Shown here: positions 35,507-44,243 of the stretch, piece by piece
Numbering within the stretch: position 1 is the first letter of the stretch
How the letters are laid out: each line of letters begins with the position of its first letter
Origin: an uncultured Saprospiraceae bacterium
GTDB lineage: Bacteria; Bacteroidota; Bacteroidia; Chitinophagales; Saprospiraceae
DNA length: 44,243 nucleotides
Reading direction: 5' to 3'
Assembly: GCA_938010785.1 (NCBI GenBank)
Contig: CALLVC010000202.1
Span: forward strand, 1-44,243
Translations under genes and position numbers: made by a program
Notes under the pieces: model-generated
Told to the model about the DNA's origin: nothing
What the model saw: the letters and a program-made list of their open reading frames with translations, nothing else
Database searches by the model: none

Positions 35507-35656
35507 CAAATATAGTAAAAATAAGTTTTTAGGATTTTTATACTAAAAAAAGCCAAACAGCTCCAAAATTATAATTATTTTCGCCATCTAAAACATTTAA
35601 AGAACTAAATATTAAATTTTTATTCCATCAATATTTTAAATTCAAACCATAGATAA

Positions 35657-36394
35657 ATGAGATTAAAAAATAAAGTTGCCATCGTTACAGGTGGGTCAAG
35701 AGGAATTGGTGAAGCTATTTCTCAATTGTTCGCCAAAGAAGGTGCTATTGTTCATATTTGGGATTTATTAGAGGAGGGGGAAATAGTCGCAGAGCAAATA
35801 CAGCAACAGGGCGGCAAAGCTTCTTTCAAAAAAATATCCATCACTGATAAAGAAGCCGTTGAAGCAGAAATGGCAAAAATCCACGAAGCACATGGCAAGA
35901 TTGACATTTTAATTAACAATGCAGGTATCACCAGAGATAAGACCTTGACAAAAATGTCTGATGAGGATTGGGATGCTGTAATTAATGTTAACTTAAAAGG
36001 AGTTTTCTTATGTACAAGAGCAGTAGTGCCTTATATGAAAGCTCAAAATTATGGTCGAATCGTTTGTGCTGCCTCTAACGTAGGTATCCGAGGTAATTTT
36101 GGTCAAACCAACTACGTGGCGACCAAAGCAGGTGTTATTGGTATGTGCAAAACATGGGCTATGGAACTTGGAAAGTATGGCATCACCGCGAACAGTATCG
36201 CTCCTGGCTATACGGTAACCCCAATGACGGATAAGATTCCAGATGCACTTGCCGACCAAGCCGTTAAATTTATTCCACTTCGTTTTAAAGCCGACCCCAT
36301 TGATATTGCTTACGGCTATTTATATTTAGCATCCGATGAAGCAAGATATGTAACAGGTATTTGTCTACCAATTGATGGTGGAACTTCTAGATAA
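35657..36394 (+). CDS. SDR-family 3-oxoacyl-ACP/acetoacetyl-CoA reductase
   Basis: 245 residues. NAD(P)-binding GGSRGIG at 12-18, NNAG at 87-90, catalytic Ser140, Tyr153 and Lys157 (NYVATKAG). FabG or PhaB type: reduces 3-oxoacyl thioesters to (R)-3-hydroxyacyl thioesters with NADPH. The next gene is a MaoC-type (R)-specific hydratase 161 bases downstream, which supports action on 3-hydroxyacyl-CoA. No PHA synthase is in the window. Confidence 0.9.
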   Translation: MRLKNKVAIVTGGSRGIGEAISQLFAKEGAIVHIWDLLEEGEIVAEQIQQQGGKASFKKISITDKEAVEAEMAKIHEAHGKIDILINNAGITRDKTLTKMSDEDWDAVINVNLKGVFLCTRAVVPYMKAQNYGRIVCAASNVGIRGNFGQTNYVATKAGVIGMCKTWAMELGKYGITANSIAPGYTVTPMTDKIPDALADQAVKFIPLRFKADPIDIAYGYLYLASDEARYVTGICLPIDGGTSR

Positions 36395-36402
36395 TTATAT
36401 AT

Positions 36403-36533
36403 TCAGAACAGAGAGTAGAGACCATTACATAGAGAGAAAAGAGACCTCTTATAGGACTAATCTAGACTCTTTATCGATTATAAATCAATTTTACCGATTA
36501 TCAATCTCAATGCTATGTTCTCAATTTTGAATA
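36403..36533. repeat. Inverted GAGAGTA heptad arrays after the SDR gene
   Basis: Left arm 36403-36444 (GAACAGAGAGTAGAGACC and a second GAGAGAA block 26 bases later), right arm 36496-36533 with complement-like TCTCAA/GTTCTCAA words. Shares 17 identical bases with the array at 17360-17379. Confidence 0.7.
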
Positions 36534-36555
36534 ATTAAAATAAAACAAAATAATC

Positions 36556-37014
36556 ATGACAGAATTTAAAAATTTAGCAGAATTCAAAGCTGCTAAAGGT
36601 AAATCATTAGGCGCTTCAGAATGGATGACTGTAACGCAAGAAATGGTTAACGATTTTGCGAAAGCTACATTAGATTTTCAATGGATTCATATTGATGTTG
36701 AAAAAGCTAAGAAACATTCTCCATTTGGCGGACCAATTGCTCACGGATTTATGTCCTTGTCTTTGTTACCAAGACTTTTAGAAGATGTTTCTTCTATTAA
36801 AAGTGCAAAAATGGGTGTTAATTATGGATTGAATAAAGTTCGTTTTGCACATCCTGTACCATGCGGAAGTCGCGTAAGAGCACATGTAACTTTAGCGGAT
36901 GTAGAAGATTACGGAGACAATGGAGTCAAGTCTACTTGGAAAGCAACAATCGAAATTGAGGGCGTTGAAAAACCAGCTTGTGTAGCAGAGTTTCTTTCTT
37001 TGGCATTTGAATAG
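36556..37014 (+). CDS. MaoC-like (R)-enoyl-CoA hydratase
   Basis: 152 residues, single hot-dog domain. The MaoC hydratase 2 motif is clear: DFQWIHID (catalytic Asp/His) and FGGPIAHGFMSLSLLP (hydratase overhang). Adds water to trans-2-enoyl-CoA to give (R)-3-hydroxyacyl-CoA. Together with the preceding SDR it forms a reversible 3-oxoacyl to enoyl path. Confidence 0.92.
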   Translation: MTEFKNLAEFKAAKGKSLGASEWMTVTQEMVNDFAKATLDFQWIHIDVEKAKKHSPFGGPIAHGFMSLSLLPRLLEDVSSIKSAKMGVNYGLNKVRFAHPVPCGSRVRAHVTLADVEDYGDNGVKSTWKATIEIEGVEKPACVAEFLSLAFE

Positions 37015-37060
37015 GTACTTGATGTTGGATACTGGATACCTGGCATCCAATATCCCGCAT
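37015..37060. repeat. TTGGATA heptad array after the MaoC gene
   Basis: TTGGATA, CTGGATA, CCTGGCA heptads run into the reverse form TCCAATA, TCCCGCA, all in 7-base phase, starting directly at the stop codon. Confidence 0.75.
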
Positions 37061-37098
37061 AAGGATTTTCTCCTAAAAATAGAACATCCAAGTAAATA

Positions 37099-37271
37099 TT
37101 GATTAATTGGGACATTCCCGAAATAAATTCGGGACAGGCAGAGTCCCAATTAATCAAAAAAAAGGGGATTAAAGGGTAAGCTAAAATAGATTTTCTTTGA
37201 AAATTCATTTTAGCTTACCCTTTAAAACCCTTCTTACAAATTTTGCCGTTCGACACGGCAAAATTTGTAAG
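37099..37271. repeat. Cluster of three perfect hairpins
   Basis: Hairpin A: 15-bp arms 37099-37113 and 37143-37157 with an inner TCCCGAA stem. Hairpin B: 17-bp arms 37171-37187 and 37207-37223, preceded by GGGGATTAAAGGG. Hairpin C: 16-bp arms 37233-37248 and 37256-37271 with a TTCGACA loop. No T-tract follows. It fills the 338-base spacer before the DUF3604 gene. Confidence 0.85.
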
Positions 37272-37352
37272 GAACACCCTATTTTAGCATCTTTAGAAGA
37301 AAGCCCTTTATAAAGCAATCAATCTTCCTCTTACCAAAACGTAAAACTTATC

Positions 37353-39218
37353 ATGTCAAAAACTATCAAAATAGTTCTTGCGGTTCTAGCCCTATTAGCC
37401 ATCATTGGCTTTTTTGTATATAAATCTTTGTTCCCAGCAATGATTTTAGATGAAGTTCCAAACCCAGTAAGAGATAGGGCTACTTTATCAAAAAATGCAG
37501 CTGAATCAGCTGTTCCTAAAAATCCCAATAGGAATTTGTATTGGGGGGATTTACATGTGCACACTACCCTATCTTTTGATGCTTATATTGGTGGAAATCG
37601 CGCTACGCCTAATGATGCCTATCGCTTTGCCAAAGGAGAAACTATTTCCGTTTTAGAGCAAGAAGTAAAAATAGACAGACCTTTAGATTTTGCCGCAATT
37701 ACTGACCATGCTGAATTTTTAGGAGAATTATATTCTATACATACGCCTGAGGCAGCAGGCCATAATGCAGCGTTTGCACGCTATTTTAGAAGTGTAGGTT
37801 TAGATACAACAAAGCAAAGACAATTATTTTTGGCATCTTTAGATAGAGTATCAGAAGCACCCTCCCATATGCCATTCTTTCAAGGTTTTGAAACGACCAA
37901 AAAGGCATGGGATATAGAATTGGAAGCAGCAGAAAAACATTACGAACCTGGGAAATTTACAACTTTTGCTGCCTACGAATGGACCAATGGTGCCGCTCAA
38001 TCTCATATCCATAGAAATATTATTTTCAAAGACATGAAGGTGCCTGATTATCCAATCAGTGCTTTGGAAGCAAGAGATGGAGAAAGCATATTAAGTTTTC
38101 TAAATGAGATAACTGAGCAAGGAGCAACTGTCATGGCGATTCCCCATAATACCAATCTTTCGGTTGGAGCAGGTTTTGCAGAAAAGACAAAAGAATATGC
38201 TATTCTTAGGAATAAATTTGAACCCTTGGTAGAAGTGCATCAAGCTAAAGGAAATTCTGAAGTACATGCTTCTTTTTGGGAAGCGGATGAATTTGCTAAT
38301 TTTGAAAACTATACATATGACCCTGCATCTGAAAATAATTATGTGCGTTATGCTTTAAAAGAAGGCTTACGTCAAAAGGAAAAATATGGCGTTAATCCCC
38401 ATAAATACGGATTAATCGGAAGTACAGACACTCATAATAGTGTTCCAGGAAATACCGATGAATGGAGCGATTATTTGGGCAATCATTCTTTGTTAGATAG
38501 AGATGCCAAGGTAAGGTCTACAAGGGATTGGGTTTTAGAGTTCGGTAGTGGTAAAAAAATAGAAGATGCGCTCAATCCTGGAGGCTTAGTTGCTGTTTGG
38601 GCAGCAGCGAATACCCGTCCAGAAATATATGATGCATTGGCAAGAAAAGAAGTTTATGCCACTAGTGGAGGAAGAATTCAAGTTCGATTTTTTGGTGGTC
38701 ATGATTTTGTAGGAAATTATGAAAATTATGATGCCTTAGTCCAAGATGGGTATGCAAAAGGAGTCCCTATGGGCAGCGATTTAAGTAAAGATGACAGTCC
38801 CCCTTCCTTTTTAATTTGGGCAGGAAAAGACCCTGAAGGAGCAAATTTAGATAGAATACAAGTTGTTAAAGGCTGGTATAAAAACGGAAAATTATCAGAA
38901 AAGATTTATACGGTAGCTTTATCTGACAATCGAAGGGTAAATGAGGATGGAAGTGTTCCCTCTAATGGTGCTAAGGTAAATATGGAAACTGGAGAATGGG
39001 ATAAATCTAAAGGAGCAGTAAGTTTACAAACGGTTTGGACAGACCCTGAATTTGACGCAAATGCTGATGCTTTTTATTACTTAAGGGTCATTGAGAATCC
39101 TACTGCTAGATATACTTTGTGGGACATCATTCGATATGGTGTTACCTATAAAGCATCAACTCCTTTAACAACTCAGGAAAGAGCTTGGTCTTCGCCAATT
39201 TGGTATACGGGGCTTTAA
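37353..39218 (+). CDS. DUF3604 protein (PHP-like)
   Basis: 621 residues. One N-terminal membrane anchor or signal (residues 5-28), then a DUF3604 domain: NLYWGDLHVHTTLSFD (metal-type His68 and His70), ITDHAEFLG, IPHNTN and GLIGSTDTHNS near residue 355, a set of His/Asp residues like those of PHP phosphoesterases. The C-terminal part has LKRIQVVKGW-like and YYLRVIENPTARYTLWDIIRYG segments typical of the family. Function not established; it is probably exported and metal-dependent. Confidence 0.88.
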   Translation: MSKTIKIVLAVLALLAIIGFFVYKSLFPAMILDEVPNPVRDRATLSKNAAESAVPKNPNRNLYWGDLHVHTTLSFDAYIGGNRATPNDAYRFAKGETISVLEQEVKIDRPLDFAAITDHAEFLGELYSIHTPEAAGHNAAFARYFRSVGLDTTKQRQLFLASLDRVSEAPSHMPFFQGFETTKKAWDIELEAAEKHYEPGKFTTFAAYEWTNGAAQSHIHRNIIFKDMKVPDYPISALEARDGESILSFLNEITEQGATVMAIPHNTNLSVGAGFAEKTKEYAILRNKFEPLVEVHQAKGNSEVHASFWEADEFANFENYTYDPASENNYVRYALKEGLRQKEKYGVNPHKYGLIGSTDTHNSVPGNTDEWSDYLGNHSLLDRDAKVRSTRDWVLEFGSGKKIEDALNPGGLVAVWAAANTRPEIYDALARKEVYATSGGRIQVRFFGGHDFVGNYENYDALVQDGYAKGVPMGSDLSKDDSPPSFLIWAGKDPEGANLDRIQVVKGWYKNGKLSEKIYTVALSDNRRVNEDGSVPSNGAKVNMETGEWDKSKGAVSLQTVWTDPEFDANADAFYYLRVIENPTARYTLWDIIRYGVTYKASTPLTTQERAWSSPIWYTGL

Positions 39219-39241
39219 AAATGGGCATTTCCAATGTATTA

Positions 39242-40084
39242 TTACCCTTCCACCACTACTTCCCTATTTTCATCTACAATCCATTCACTCCATGAACCAG
39301 GATATAATTTGGGGGAGGTTATTCCCAAATGATGCATTGCTAATAGATTGTGGCAAGCAGTAACGCCTGAACCACAATAAAAGATAGTATTTCCTTTCGG
39401 TTGGTTTTCCAATATTTTTATAAATCGTTTCGCCAAAGATTTCTTATCTAAAAACAAACCGTCAGAATCTACATTTTCTGTCCACGGGGCAGAAAGGGCA
39501 CTAGGAATATGCCCTGCTACTGGGTCAATTGGTTCTTGCTCACCCCGATATCTTTCAGCAGTTCTCGAATCTATATAAATTAACTCAGGTGTATTAATAT
39601 TTGCCTCCATAAATTGTACATCTACAATTAAATCTTGATTAGGCTTTGCTACGAAGGAGGTAGGTGTTGGCGTCCGAATTTCAGCAGTTGTTGGTAATTT
39701 TTGTTCCAACCAATATTTCCATCCGCCATTTAAAACAGCCACATTTTCATGACCTAACCATTTTAGAATAAACCAAAGTCTTGCCGCTAAACCACCATTA
39801 CTTGCATCATAAACCACTACTTGGCTACTAGCCTCTATTCCCCAATCGGATAATTTTTTTACAATTTTTTCTATTGGTGGAAAGGGATGTCTTCCTGTTT
39901 TACCTTTAACAATTTCACCAGATAAATCTTCATCCATATGCGCAAACAAAGCATTCGGAATATGGCTTTCCTTGTAGGCATTTCTTCCGCTTTCTGTATC
40001 AGCTAAAGCATGTCGGCAGTCAATAATAGTAAGTTTTTTTTGGTCTAAAATACCATTCAATTCATTGGCAGAAATGAGGGTCAT
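39242..40084 (-). CDS. Tandem-rhodanese sulfurtransferase (SseA/3-MST-like)
   Basis: 280 residues from the second Met (MTLISANELN); an ATG two codons earlier (40090) is equally possible. Two rhodanese domains; the second has the active-site loop YCGSGVTA (Cys239 counted from 40090), the CGSGV(T/S) type of 3-mercaptopyruvate sulfurtransferases, and the N-terminal domain has DCRHALADTESGRNAY. Moves sulfur from mercaptopyruvate or thiosulfate to an acceptor. Convergent with the DUF3604 gene (23 bases between stops). Confidence 0.9.
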   Translation of the reverse strand: MTLISANELNGILDQKKLTIIDCRHALADTESGRNAYKESHIPNALFAHMDEDLSGEIVKGKTGRHPFPPIEKIVKKLSDWGIEASSQVVVYDASNGGLAARLWFILKWLGHENVAVLNGGWKYWLEQKLPTTAEIRTPTPTSFVAKPNQDLIVDVQFMEANINTPELIYIDSRTAERYRGEQEPIDPVAGHIPSALSAPWTENVDSDGLFLDKKSLAKRFIKILENQPKGNTIFYCGSGVTACHNLLAMHHLGITSPKLYPGSWSEWIVDENREVVVEG

Positions 40085-40151
40085 AAACATAATTATTAAA
40101 TTAATATTTTAGTTAAATTCGAAGTACTATGCTAAGTTGTTAGGCTTATTT

Positions 40152-40304
40152 TCAGTTATCTAATTCATTAAAAAACTGGATATTTTTCATATGTGATGCA
40201 CCTGCTTGCCAACAATCACTCTTTCCTTTTTTAACCATCTCTGCATGAATATTTCTATCCATCTTTTTATACCTTCCGAAGTCAATCAAGTAGGGTAAGC
40301 CCAT
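40152..40304 (-). CDS. Possible 50-residue small protein
   Basis: ATG 40304 to TGA 40152 gives a polar, protein-like sequence (MGLPYLIDFGRYKKMDRNIH... to FFNELDN) with normal amino-acid balance and one Cys and one Trp. There is no known family and no strong ribosome-binding site, as is usual in Bacteroidota. Its first codons lie between inverted copies of CTTCCGAAGT (40273-40282 and 40320-40329). It may be real, the tail of a lost gene, or chance. Confidence 0.3.
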   Translation of the reverse strand: MGLPYLIDFGRYKKMDRNIHAEMVKKGKSDCWQAGASHMKNIQFFNELDN

Positions 40305-40443
40305 TCATTCAATAAAATTACTTCGGAAGCCTATTCTTATCTTTTGAGGATGATTATCAAGAATACAAGGCTACTAAAATAATAAAATAGCTACCAAATA
40401 ACAAATTATTATTTCAATAGATTATTCAACAAATAGGAATTAT

Positions 40444-40632
40444 AAAAAAATAGCCGGATTGAATATTTAAATTCCAATCCAGCTATTGGGGGTGTAAAAT
40501 AAGTAAACAGTTGCAGTCTATGGTTAAGGGGTAATGGGGGTAACTGCAACTGTTACCTATTTGGGGGTTTCTTAAAAGCCTAACGGATTTTAGGTTGTGA
40601 GCTTAGTAATCAGACCACAACTTAAAATTTTG
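40444..40632 (-). ncRNA. Structured 3' region / possible 3'-derived sRNA with C-rich loops
   Basis: On the minus strand, after the stop of the 128-residue gene, come a CCTAA/TTAGG hairpin (about 40578-40597), a CCCCC run, an 11-bp perfect stem (40507-40517 with 40543-40553) whose 25-base loop holds CCCCC and CCCC, another CCCCC run, and a 13-15-bp stem (40449-40463 with 40472-40487) followed by U7, a classic terminator. C-rich unpaired loops can pair with Shine-Dalgarno-like G runs in known sRNAs of other phyla; here that is inference. Confidence 0.45.
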
Positions 40633-41019
40633 CTAAGCCGCTTGATTTCTTTGTTTGATATCAAGTCTATATTCAAGGTCTTTTTGGCTTAATTTAGTTA
40701 ATTGGTCGTCCGCCAAAAGAGACAAGACCAAAAAAGCATTTTCTTTATTCAAGTAATTTCTTAGTAACAACAATACTTTTTTGACTTTACTATATTTTTC
40801 AAAAGCCAAAAACCATTGTTCTTCATTTTTAAGGTCTTCAAGACCTTTTTCTGTGTTGGACACTTGGTCCTCTTGTGTGTTTTCTCCAGCTAGGGGGCGA
40901 ATGAGTTCTCTCGTTTGATAATCTAAGTACTGAATTTTTGAATCAATAATACTGTAGATATTTTCAACAACAGAAACCGTTAATTTGCCAGCCTTGGGAG
41001 TGCACGTTCCTTTTTTCAT
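40633..41019 (-). CDS. Hypothetical protein, 128 residues
   Basis: Soluble, mostly helical (VENIYSIIDSKIQYLDYQTRELIRPL; ALEKYSKVKKVLLLLRNYLNKENAFLVLSLL), no signal peptide and no recognised domain. The upstream leader has a CCCCC run about 20 bases before the ATG. The long, structured 3' region with terminator indicates a real transcript. Confidence 0.55.
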   Translation of the reverse strand: MKKGTCTPKAGKLTVSVVENIYSIIDSKIQYLDYQTRELIRPLAGENTQEDQVSNTEKGLEDLKNEEQWFLAFEKYSKVKKVLLLLRNYLNKENAFLVLSLLADDQLTKLSQKDLEYRLDIKQRNQAA

Positions 41020-41881
41020 GTTCGAAGAGATTAAGGGGGTGAAATAATCCTCGAAATGTAAGATTCAATGTACTGTCAAAGACTAATTAAGCCAATTATA
41101 AGTTACTTTGAAGTTATTATAAGTTATCAATCAAGGTTTAAACCTACATAACTATAAACAATTTCAAAAAATGTTTATAACCGATTAATTTTTTCTTGAA
41201 ACGGGTTAGTGTTCCTAGTGCATATTCATTGAAAAATACAATTTCAATAAACGTGTGCAAAGTTTGCATGACTTGTAAGCATAATTTGGTCTGCTTAAGT
41301 GTCGTAACCATAGTCTTAAAAAATGGAAACATGGAAGTGGGGGCAATCTAACGATTATCAATTACTTATAAGCAGGTTCTATGAGAAAACAGATAAAGTA
41401 AAAAATACAGATAATCCTTAAATCTACAATTCCATGAATCCATTTGGAAAAAATCACTTTGCATCATCAAGATATTACTGACCAAGATCAGCATACTTAT
41501 TTTTTTGATGATTAATTCCGTGTTTTTTAACCTTGAGACTAAATTTTTACAACCTAAATTAGTGTTGAATTTTTAGCATAGGCAAGTTTTTTAGAAGGCA
41601 GAAAATCTACGTTCTGTTTTAATGTTGAGATATGTTTCCGTGGGAAAAAATTTGTTGTGAGATTAACATTGTTGTATATTCATATATAAAGCAAAGACTA
41701 TGCCTAAAACATATTTCAGTAAAAAATAATTTAATTTTAACCAAAATATATTTTAAATGGTGAGTAGTAAATAGAAAATGATTAATGGCATATGTTAAAT
41801 TAGCGCATAAAAAAAGGAGTCAACTTTTGTCAACTCCTATTTAAGGATTATCTATTCTCAGATTCACTCCTCCATCTGGAC
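41020..41881. other. 862-base region without a convincing gene
   Basis: A 62-codon minus-strand frame (41144-41332) is Phe/Lys/Thr-rich with no homology and is doubtful. Elsewhere it is AT-rich, with short direct words such as CAAAGACTA (41077, 41694) and the yaaA terminator at 41809-41838. Confidence 0.4.
41809..41838 (-). terminator. Terminator after yaaA
   Basis: 10-bp stem including two G-U pairs (41815-41824 with 41829-41838), followed on the minus strand by U6-7; 44 bases beyond the stop of yaaA. Confidence 0.75.
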
Positions 41882-42646
41882 CTACAACTTAATAAAGGTA
41901 TAATTGGTATCATCCGACATACTTTCATTAAAAACATATCCATTTACTTCTAAGGATTTAAGATGAGTTTCATCCGTGATTTTAAATTTGACAATTTGCT
42001 TAGCCATAGCACCTCGAGCCTTTTTAGCATTAAAGGCTATTACCTTAAATTTATCACCTCTTTTTTCACGAAAGTGAATATTTATTAATTTTCCTTTCAA
42101 TTCTTTTTCTTTTACCGAATGAAAGTATTCTTTTGAAGCCAGATTTATTATCGCGTCTCCTTCTGTGTCTGAAAGGTCCTGATTAATAAGTTTAGTGATT
42201 CTATTATCCCAAAATTCATAGAGATTTTTAAATTTTTCACTTTTTAATTTTGTCCCCATTTCTAATCTATAAGGCTGCATCAAATCCATTGGACGTAAAA
42301 TACCGTATAACCCAGAAAGTATTCGCACATGAGCTTGTGCAAACTCATGGTCAGCAGTATCAAAAGTATTCGCTTCCATACCTTGATAAACATCCCCTTT
42401 AAAGGCCAAAATGGATTGCTTGGCATTTTCAGGGGTGAAAGGTGTAGAGAATTTTTGGAAGCGTTCAACATTTAAAGTAGCAATATTATCACTGACTTTC
42501 ATCAACGTTTTAATATCCGTTACAGATTTCTTTTTCAAGACTTTGACCAATTTGCTACTATCTTTCAATAATCTTGGGTCCGAATGTGTCCCCATTGGCG
42601 ATTCAGTGAAGTCTAAAGTTTTAGCAGGGGAAAGTAAAACAATCAT
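41882..42646 (-). CDS. yaaA: YaaA-family peroxide stress protein
   Basis: 254 residues from ATG 42646 (MIVLLSPAKTLDF), the conserved start of the family; the open frame extends 22 codons further only via a TTG. Other signatures: ILAFKGDVYQGM, VRILSGLYGILRPMDLMQPYRLEMGTKL, INLASKEYF and FNAKKARGAMAKQIV. In E. coli YaaA lowers free iron and protects DNA from hydrogen peroxide. Single gene. Confidence 0.95.
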   Translation of the reverse strand: MIVLLSPAKTLDFTESPMGTHSDPRLLKDSSKLVKVLKKKSVTDIKTLMKVSDNIATLNVERFQKFSTPFTPENAKQSILAFKGDVYQGMEANTFDTADHEFAQAHVRILSGLYGILRPMDLMQPYRLEMGTKLKSEKFKNLYEFWDNRITKLINQDLSDTEGDAIINLASKEYFHSVKEKELKGKLINIHFREKRGDKFKVIAFNAKKARGAMAKQIVKFKITDETHLKSLEVNGYVFNESMSDDTNYTFIKL

Positions 42647-42858
42647 GATATATTTATTAAGTGTAGTTAAATTTGAACAAAAGTAAGTGCTAGCATTTTT
42701 CAAAAAAAACAAAGAATTATTAAAATAGTTCTTTAAAAGAAATTAGTTCACTTATTTTAGCGCACAAATTTACAATTCTTTCTTGGTCGAAGATAGAATT
42801 AGAAACAAAACATTGAGAAAATTACATTTATTATCAACTTATTTATATTCGGAATTAT

Positions 42859-43773
42859 ATGCGAGCATTAGTTATTTCAGGAGGTGGGTCTAAAGGAGCA
42901 TTTGCAGGAGGCGTGGCAGAATACCTGATTAAGGAGCAAAAAAAAGATTATGATATATATGTGGGTACTTCTGCTGGTAGTCTGTTGTTGCCCTTGTTAG
43001 CATTGGGTGAAGTTGATAGAATAAGAGATGGATTTACTAAAGTCACACAAAAAGATATTTTTACCAATTGCCCATTTGTTGTAAAGAAAAAAGGAAAGAT
43101 TTATACTTCTAAAATTAATCACCTCAATTCGGTGAAAATGTTTTGGAAGAAAAAAACTACATTCGGAAATAGTACTGCTTTAAGAAAATTAATTTCTAGA
43201 ATTTTTCTAAAATCGGATTACGACCGATTAGTTAAAAGTAAAAAAGAAGTAATCGTTACCGTTTGTAATTTTACCAATTATAAAACAGAATACAAATCCA
43301 TTCAAGACCATAGCTATGAAGATTTTTGTGATTGGATGTGGATTTCTGCCAATTTTGTTCCCTTCATGAGTTTGGTTATTAAGAATGGGCATGAATACGC
43401 TGACGGTGGATACGGTGACTATTTGCCTGTTCATCCAGCTTTGGACATGGGCGCTAAACATGTAGATGCCATTTACCTCCGTCCAGAAAAATTAAGTGTA
43501 AATAATCTTAGATGTACCGACCCTTTCGATGTGCTTTTAAGAACGCTTCAATTTATGATGGATAAAATTGGAAAGGATGATATTTTAATTGGAAAATACA
43601 AAAGTATTCAGGATGATTCTACTATTAATTATTATTTCCCACCGCATGTATTAGTAGAAAATGCCTTCATTTTTGACCCAGATTTAATGTCTAAGCTTTG
43701 GCAAGAAGGTTTAGATTATGCAAGAGATAAAGAACCACAAAAAATTAGAACTGAAGAAGATTTGCCTGATTAA
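42859..43773 (+). CDS. Patatin-like phospholipase
   Basis: 304 residues. Oxyanion loop GGGSKG (8-13), nucleophile Ser38 in GTSAG and catalytic Asp182 in ADGGYGD form the Ser-Asp dyad of patatins. No signal peptide, so cytoplasmic or membrane-associated from inside. Hydrolyses acyl esters of lipids. It overlaps the end of the convergent PqiA-like gene by 4 bases, leaving no room for a terminator. Confidence 0.92.
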   Translation: MRALVISGGGSKGAFAGGVAEYLIKEQKKDYDIYVGTSAGSLLLPLLALGEVDRIRDGFTKVTQKDIFTNCPFVVKKKGKIYTSKINHLNSVKMFWKKKTTFGNSTALRKLISRIFLKSDYDRLVKSKKEVIVTVCNFTNYKTEYKSIQDHSYEDFCDWMWISANFVPFMSLVIKNGHEYADGGYGDYLPVHPALDMGAKHVDAIYLRPEKLSVNNLRCTDPFDVLLRTLQFMMDKIGKDDILIGKYKSIQDDSTINYYFPPHVLVENAFIFDPDLMSKLWQEGLDYARDKEPQKIRTEEDLPD

Positions 43774-44243
43774 ACAACAGCTTCTTCTTTCACTTCCATA
43801 ATTTGAGATGCTAAAATGGAAATAAGACAATAAGCTAAGAAGTAATAGAAACCTTCATGTAAATTAGCTTCGATTGCATCCTCTGAGGAAGTCGCTAAAG
43901 CTGCTAATAATACGCCTACCACAAAGACGTCTGCCATTGACCACTTACTTATTATTGCCACAAATTTGTGCAGTTTAGAACGCATGCCAATCTTTTTCAC
44001 AAAAAGTACTAATAATAGAATAACTGCCTTTAAAATGGGAACTATTACACTAAACAGGAGAATAAGTCCAGCTACTAGCGAATTATCATTTTCATGCAGG
44101 GTCTGAATCGTATTCAAAATACTTTGCGTGGTTTCATGTACGACCATTTCTCCAAGAATCGGTATCGTTGCCCCAATTTTTAAACTAATCATTGGCATAG
44201 TTAATCCAGGATATAGAAAAACTAACGAAAGTAGAATTAAAAT
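43770..44243 (-). CDS. PqiA-domain membrane protein, N-terminus cut by window edge
   Basis: The frame is open to the last base: 15 codons upstream of the ATG at 44198 read ILILLSLVFLYPGLT and join MPMISLKIG, the usual start of a PqiA helix, so the true start lies beyond 44243. Four membrane segments are seen in the 157 residues present. Motifs: VPILKAVILLLVLF and KWSMADVFVVGVLLAALA (KWSMxDVF is typical of PqiA). PqiA proteins partner MCE lipid-transport proteins in Gram-negative envelopes; the MCE partner is not visible here. Confidence 0.85.
   Translation of the reverse strand: MLILLSLVFLYPGLTMPMISLKIGATIPILGEMVVHETTQSILNTIQTLHENDNSLVAGLILLFSVIVPILKAVILLLVLFVKKIGMRSKLHKFVAIISKWSMADVFVVGVLLAALATSSEDAIEANLHEGFYYFLAYCLISILASQIMEVKEEAVV

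Noticed and set aside
41144-41332. 62-codon minus-strand frame
   Set aside because: No recognisable family; Phe/Lys/Thr-rich. A CCCCC run before the ATG is curious but not enough to call a gene.

Overview
The window comes from a low-GC member of the Bacteroidota, most likely a marine or aquatic Saprospiria-like lineage (phylum well supported, lower ranks inferred). Signs of the phylum are a TonB-dependent receptor with a carboxypeptidase-like N-terminal domain, a DUF5723-type outer-membrane protein, a lipoprotein nuclease, a GGM-tailed GroEL with histidines, several TAnnTTTG-type -7 boxes and conserved Bacteroidota-only hypotheticals. No rRNA, tRNA, CRISPR array, prophage or intact transposase was seen.

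Layout. 0-7 kb: end of an unknown gene, a secreted protein, a flavin monooxygenase whose upstream region is a 306-bp nested palindromic element, a small His-rich membrane protein, a TonB receptor (possibly metal-related) and a DUF5723 protein. 7-12 kb: fabH, an exported thioredoxin-SPOR fusion, a GNAT acetyltransferase and a D-threonine aldolase-like enzyme. 12-20 kb: mutS2; a minus-strand run (conserved hypothetical, MBL hydrolase, receiver-only response regulator, S4 RNA-binding protein); a conserved protein of unknown function; hemF and a TPR protein. 20-25 kb: etfB and etfA, an enoyl-CoA hydratase, OsmC and an ACT-domain protein. 25-28 kb: a gene graveyard with two sulfatase pieces, the C-terminus of a FAD monooxygenase, the end of a histidine kinase, one intact single-domain rhodanese and nested MITE-like elements. 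28-31 kb: a candidate structured RNA, a class II aldolase, a DUF1330 gene broken by one base in an A8 tract, a large palindrome and an EI24/CysZ-like membrane protein. 31-34 kb: groES-groEL behind a -7 box with a palindrome at the predicted start of transcription. 34-44 kb: lipoprotein nuclease, membrane protein, SDR reductase plus MaoC hydratase, DUF3604 protein, tandem rhodanese, a small unknown with a structured 3' region, yaaA, a patatin and a PqiA-like protein cut by the window edge.

Metabolic theme: ETF alpha/beta, enoyl-CoA hydratase, the SDR and MaoC hydratase, and FabH together suggest acyl-CoA and fatty-acid metabolism, although they are not one operon.

The most unusual property is in the spacers. 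About fifteen carry short words repeated with a 7-bp period, a different heptamer at each locus, often in two inverted arms. At about ten loci the array begins within 20 nt of a stop codon (etfB, etfA, groES, groEL, the SDR, the MaoC hydratase, enoyl-CoA hydratase, TPR, MBL and fabH). A second layer consists of palindromic elements with recurring cores. I know of no named family for either.
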